Part shown: piece after piece, positions 58,734 through 64,000 of the stretch
Numbering within the stretch: position 1 is the stretch's first letter
Layout of the letters: every line of letters starts with the position of its first letter
NCBI GenBank assembly: GCA_037176905.1
Contig: JBBBWG010028533.1
Span: forward strand, 1 to 64,000
Length of the DNA: 64,000 nt
Reading direction: 5' to 3'
From: Azolla pinnata
Lineage: Eukaryota > Streptophyta > Polypodiopsida > Salviniales > Salviniaceae
Translations under genes and position numbers: made by a program
The notes under the pieces: generated by a model
The model's database searches: none
What the model was told of the DNA's origin: nothing
Seen by the model: only the letters and a program-made list of their open reading frames with translations

Positions 58734-61700
58734 ATGAATGTGGAGAATGACAGAAGGGTCTGTGAGCAAGCTTCCATGTGGCGTAAACATGAAGGGACAG
58801 TAGCGGCACCTTGTATAGGTGTGAAAAGAAAGGCTGAAGTGAAAGGATGCCTTATGGTGTTTATACTAGAGGTCGAGAAACTTGCTTTAACAAATGGCAA
58901 TTGTTGTAGCGAGGAGCAGCTGTCATCTGAAAGGTATTCTCTGGTAACTTTCAATTGCAATGTGTCATTGCCCAGTCACAATCTTCCTCTTGTCGAAGAG
59001 AGGATAGTAGATTCACAAGGGAAATATGAAGATGAACAAATGTTTGCCCTTTCTCCTCATCAAGAGAGGTGTGATGATTTTCAAGGGGTTTATCCAAATG
59101 AAGGAATTAGTATCTTTAATACTTTCCCAGAAACGTTTAATGATTCACAAGAGGCTTGTCAAGATGAAGGGCTTAGTATCTGTAATCCTTTTCCAGAAAG
59201 GTGTAATGATTCACCAGAGGATCATCAAGGTGAAGGAATTGGTATCTTCAATAATTGTTTACAAGGAAGGTGTAATGATTCCGGAGATGTTTGTAGAGAT
59301 GAAGGAATTAGAATCTTTAATTCTTTCCCAAAAAGGCTTAATGATTCATTAGAAGTTTGTCGAGTTGAAGCAGTTGGTTTCCTCGCACGTTTGCAAGGAA
59401 GATGCCAATATTTACAAGTGGTATGTGAAGATGAAGAAACAGACTTGTTTACTGTTGAAATGAAGCGTGGAAATGTTTGTCAACGTGGTTTTAGTTATCA
59501 ATATGAAGAAATGTGCAAGTTAACTAGTTGGACGAACTCCAAGAGGTTCAAGTATGGGTTTAGAGACGTCCTTCAAGTCGAAGAAAAAGATGCTGATAAA
59601 GATAAACAGGGACGAGACAGACAACGTGAGCAGAGTGATGCTAACAAGCATGTTAATAAAGAAAGGCGTGAAGCCATTGGAAGTGAAGATGATGCCCATT
59701 CAGCTGGTGAAACTGACAAAGATGGTAAGGAAAATGGGGATAAAGAAAGTGGAGAAGGAGATGAAGATAAAGGAGAAGACAAAGGCAAAGATAATGTTGA
59801 TGATGATGAAGAGGAAGAAGCAGAAGAAGAGGAAGAGAAAACGAGAAGAGAGAAGATCAATGACGAAGAGGGTATCAGTGATATGCAGTCTGCAGTTTGC
59901 ACTTCTTCAGTTCCATCAGTGGAACAAATAGAAGATACTAGAAAGTTTCTGACATGTAACATGTTCTATGATGATGAGTTCTCTAAAAGTGAGCTCACAA
60001 TCAGTTGCCCCTACCAATACTCAAGGAGATATTCGAGGAGAAGCCGAGAGGTCAATCAAGAAGTGGATTCTGGTTGTAAGACACAAATATTTGATGAAGG
60101 CATTTCTATCTCTCATATTCAGTCAATTGTTGTTGATCCAAGTGGGCAAGCCTCACCTAATACATCTAAGGATTGCCAGACAGATGCAAGCATCAATTGC
60201 AACAAGGGTCCAACTTCATCTTGTGAAAGCCCTTGTCTGCACTATAATGCAGGGGAAAGCTTTCAGGCATCACCAGAAATATATAGAGGGCCTTCCAGTG
60301 AACTTAATACATCCCATAACGAGATGCAAAAGCTATATGATAGCACATCTCTTCATGCATCGTCCGATGACTCCAAGTATGTTTCTGCCGCGTCACCGAA
60401 GCAACAGCTTCAACCTAGTGGAATAAAGTTAAGAATCAAATTACCAAGGGAAGAAATGTTGCAAAAACACAATGTAAATGGTGAGACAATGGAGGATGTG
60501 ATGAGTAACCATAATGAAGAAGTAACCATGAAACAATTGCCTACTACTGCGAAGGCACTTTTGTCATCTGGTGTACTTGAAGGGTCCCGAGTGTCCTATC
60601 AGTATAGAAGAAATGAAGTAAGCCTTTCTAGGGATGAATGGATATATCACTTTTTACATTTCTGGCTTATCTGATGGTTGTGTAATCTGTCACGATCAGA
60701 TTTTACTTACTGGATTGGTCAAAGGAGGAGGGATTTTATGCGATTGTAAGCTATGTGGAGGGAAAAATGTACGTTTTCACTATGATGTCTTTTCTTCTAC
60801 CCTGACTTTAGAATTATTGACGTTCTTTTTGTTTCCCTCCCTTTTTGTAAAGATTGTGAATGTCTCGAGCTTTGAGAGGCATGCAGGGAGCAACGCACGT
60901 CATCCTAGTGACTACATTTTTCTTGAGAACGGGAAGTCTCTGCAGGATGTTTTAAGAAATGGTAGGATTAATAAAAAAGGAAACTGCATCGGCACAGTTC
61001 GCAAAGTGGGTTGTAGCACTGAAGGGGATACAAACAGTAAGCGTCGAAGGACTACTATTTCAGCTTTCCGCAAGAAAAGTCCCTCTTCCAATGCAGGTAT
61101 AACTAGCACAATTTCCCTTTGACATCTGTAGTCTATTTCATAGACTTGCATTCGGGGAAATAAGTCTGTTGTCTCTTTGGGCTTGAGGAGTAATTCCAGA
61201 TCCTCTACAATGGAAAGTTGAGGCTGATTCAACAAGGCCTCTCCACACGCCACAATCTTCACAGCCTAGGTAATAATTTAGAAACTGAATGCCGTTTTCC
61301 ATCAGATTTCAAGTAACTCTTTCTATGGTTATGCTCATAGCACTGCCAGCTGAGTCTTAGTAGATTCTCAAGCTTATCAAATTTGTTAATCTTTTATACT
61401 ATGGTTTTGAGTCAGTCTTCTCTAACTTCTTAATATGAGTTTGAGCTGCCTTACTTTGTAACAGTAAGGGGTTTTCTAACAAGAGAACAATTTCAGGGAT
61501 GGAAGTAGGCACAAGATGCTGTTTCTGCCTGGGGGCTTGCCAGATGGGACCGAAGTTTCTTACTATGTCAAAGGACAGGTTCAAATTACAACTGACCTTT
61601 TGTGTTGATATGGTAAAAACTCTTAATGGCTTCAATGTTGTATGTCTGAACTCTAGCTTTTCCCCCTTTAGTGTTTCTTAACTGGCACGAAAATGGGACA

Positions 61701-63863
61701 TGGGATCTGTTGTGGTTGCTGTAACGAAGTGGTGAGATGTCTGCATTGTCACTGTTGGTTATCAATTAAAGGAAGTTTAAATTCATTACACCTTAACACT
61801 TTGGGATGCTCCTCAGATAAGTTGCTCACAATTTGAAGCTCATGCTGGATGGGCCTCTCGCCGAAATGCGTAAGTCATAGTGTCTTGTTGTGCAGGTTTT
61901 TTATTCGAGTATTGGTGTTGATCTTTCTCCAATGTGGTAACAGATACATCAGCATATTTCTTTCCAATGGGCAATCTCTACACGAATTTGGCCTAACTCT
62001 TTCAGAAAAGCATCAAAATGACAGAGACATTGACATATCAAGAGTGAGGAATGATTATTGTGCTGACTGTGGTGATTCTGGAGTCCTCATTGGTTGTAAT
62101 GTCTGCCCCAGGGCTTACCATGCAGGTAAATAATGTCAACGTGCTTCACCTGGTCTGTATTAAACAAGCTGTTCTGCTATCCAGTCACTCATGGCTATGC
62201 CTCCATGTGCAAAAAGCTTAATTTTGGCAACAGTAACAAAAATACAGTAATTGCATTCAACTTTGTCATCTTTAAGGGCATTTTTGCTGGCGAGCTGATA
62301 ATTTAGATGAATATGCTATCTACAAACATATATGAACAATATATGCTCTTTACAAATTACACGAGAACAGAACATCTATACTCTGATCATCACAATACAT
62401 TAACAAAACAATAGATATTATCTTACAGAAAACAATATGCATTAACAACTTTAGAAATGTCCTTAAATATGGCGTGATGTTGCTTTAAACTGATTTGGAT
62501 TAGTGCCTTTGTATGTCCAAGATAATTTTCTGGAGCTGCTTAGTAAAACAAGCTTGAAACTCGTCTCAATTTGTGACATAAATTCAACCTTGGAATCTTT
62601 GCATGCATATGGCACAAGATCGACTTCTGCAACTGGTTTTTTTTTGAAAGCTCGGATTTTGCCATATTTCTAATCCATTATATGTTCCGGTCAACATTTA
62701 CCGATAGAGGGTAGCTGAGTTTGTGAATGTTTAAGTCGGGAAAATAGGAATTAAAAGGCATATGGACTAGATCGAGAAAGGTGTTAATTGTACTCTATTC
62801 TATAAGATAGGAGAATATAAAAGCTTCAGCTCGTTGGAGCATGTGTAGAGTTTATGGTTGATTTTATAATTTAGTGTTCCATGACTCCTGTTGAGGCATG
62901 ATTGAGCTTCCAAGGATTTAGCTTCGTTATTATAAATCCTTTTTGTTTTGATTTATACTGGTTTCATGGATCAGGATAGTTGATTATTCTGCTGCCACAT
63001 TATTGTCACATATATCGTAGAGATATAGAAAGCAAATACCAAGTTCTAGGCCAAGGACACTGATTGAACAGATATCTGTCATTCATCATGCCATTGATCA
63101 TCTTTTATAGTTATTGGAGTCATGCAGATTGTGGTTAAGGAAGAAATGCCAATCCTCTATGTAAGCTTGCATTGTTTTCTGAACGGTGTCTACAGTTTGC
63201 ATTTGGGCCGCATCAATATTGTATTCTGTGATGCTTTTTGTTGTTGCTGTCTGGTTAGTTAATCTTCTTCTTTGTGTAAATTCAAGTTAGTCTCCCATGT
63301 CTGGCGTTTTTTGGATTTTCTGAGTTCCAAATTTTATGTGTTCTAAGATTTGTTCATTTTTTCCTTCATTTATATTTTATGTTATCCATATTATTTGTAT
63401 TACGTGTTATCTTCTGATACTGAATTTTTTGTCGAAAATATTCTAGGTCTATATATTATGGTGTTTTGTTCTCCTTCTTTTTGGTGACCTTGTCATGCCA
63501 TCCATGTAGATGCTAGTAAAGTAGTCCATGTATACTGATTGTTTGTAATATTTAGCTTGTAGGGATACATCGATTTATAGTGCAACTCTTGTAGAGTTGT
63601 TACTGGATCCTAGGATACTCCAAGTAACAGTACAATACATATCTCTGTTTATTTGCTATTTTTGCAGAATGTGCTGGTATTCCAACTATGCTTGAAGACT
63701 CATGGTGCTGTTCCATATGTGAAAGTGTGAGAAATCAAGATGTGAAAAATATAAGAGACTGTGAGAAGCCCATTACCACGTCAACTAGAGAGAAGTTCTC
63801 ACAACGATGTCAGCGAATTGTCAAGGCATCACAAAACACTATAGGGGGCTGTGTATTCTGCAA
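58734..63863 (+). CDS. PHD-finger protein with two TDBD-like regions (partial, runs off the window)
   Basis: Exons: 58734-60617, 60700-60768, 60853-61096, 61484-61578, 61672-61731, 61817-61869, 61944-62125 and 63668-63863, in phase for 927 codons and then continuing beyond the window. Residues ~112-233 are about five 22-residue repeats (EGISIFNTFPETFNDSQEAC). Residues ~290-380 are Asp/Glu/Lys-rich. TDBD 1 (~605-690): LLSSGVLEGSRVSYQYR, GLVKGGGILCDCKLC, FERHAGSNARHPSDYIFLEN. TDBD 2 (~740-825): FLPGGLPDGTEVSYYVKGQ, GHGICCGCCNEV, SQFEAHAGWASRRNA, YISIFLSNGQSLHE. A C4HC3 PHD finger follows (YCADCGDSGVLIGC..CPRAYHAECAG..WCCSIC), then KFSQRCQRIVKASQNTIGGC. In related plant proteins this order continues into a second zinc finger and a GNAT acetyltransferase domain, as in IDM1-like chromatin regulators. 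That part is outside the window, so acetyltransferase activity is inference. Confidence 0.9.
59069..59432 (+). repeat. in-frame 66-69 bp coding repeat
   Basis: About five tandem units inside exon 1 of the PHD-finger gene. The recurring nucleotide core is GATGAAGGAATTAGTATCTT followed by TTTCCAGAAAGGTGTAATGA. Later units are more diverged, and the frame is kept throughout. Confidence 0.8.
62126..63667 (+). other. 1.54-kb intron inside the PHD finger
   Basis: A long AT-rich intron splits the PHD finger between AYHA and ECAG. No open frame or repeat element recognised inside it. Confidence 0.6.
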
Positions 63864-64000
63864 GTAAAACTTCTCTCTATATAAGCTTGGACGTTCTGTG
63901 ATATTCCTGGTTTGGTGATGTATCTTTCCTGGGCCCAAACAAGATTTTTGTTAAGCTACACTTATTCTTTAGTATTTTGTGTATATTGATGCATGCTATC

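Overview
This window looks like nuclear DNA of a land plant, most probably a leptosporangiate fern (inference). It has GT-AG introns of about 80-1,100 bp, AT-rich intergenic DNA and several plant-only gene families. It also carries very long intronless PLS-class pentatricopeptide repeat (PPR) genes whose repeats read like fern organelle RNA editing factors. There is no operon structure, and no phage, IS or CRISPR sequence. I found no intact transposon.

Layout. 1-2,980: a 74-bp C homopolymer, a doubtful small minus-strand gene, a 37-bp minisatellite and an 88-bp minisatellite carrying telobox and TATA-like motifs. 2,981-6,206 (+): a nine-exon plastid-targeted DUF3326 protein of 420 aa. 7,580-12,195 (+): a ten-exon, 391-aa protein that looks like an FMN-binding split-barrel protein. 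12.2-16.6 kb: a simple-repeat-rich spacer with an ~850-bp GAT/GGT satellite and a purine-to-pyrimidine switch, probably leading into the promoter of the next gene. 16,682-21,488 (+): PP2A B55 regulatory subunit, 14 coding exons, 515 aa.

23.0-41.8 kb is a PPR block. It holds a DYW-type gene (-, 1,001 aa) with an altered C-terminus, then three related genes without DYW: 885 aa (+), 1,358 aa (-) and 1,573 aa (+). These three have 7, 12 and 14 S-P-L triplets, alternate in orientation, and share N- and C-terminal modules. They look like a local inverted-duplication cluster that grew by internal triplet multiplication while losing the C-terminal editing domain. This is the most interesting part of the window.

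42,729-44,268 (-): cytosolic ribosomal protein eL20 (L18a), 178 aa, four exons. 45,441-53,651 (-): a CELLULOSE SYNTHASE INTERACTIVE (CSI/POM2) orthologue, 2,099 aa, ARM repeats plus a C-terminal C2 domain. 54.7-58.6 kb: minisatellites, a TGCA/TGTA tetranucleotide block and a telobox/site II promoter module. 58,734-63,863 (+, runs off the window): a nuclear PHD-finger protein with two Tify-domain-binding-like (TDBD) regions, an acidic centre and a 22-residue N-terminal repeat. It resembles the plant PHD/GNAT histone acetyltransferase-like family.

The spliced models were built by eye, by joining exons at GT/AG borders where the frame and family alignment stay continuous. Phases agree at every junction given below. 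Apart from the shared ancestry of the PPR genes, the neighbours are unrelated housekeeping and regulatory genes with no evident joint pathway.
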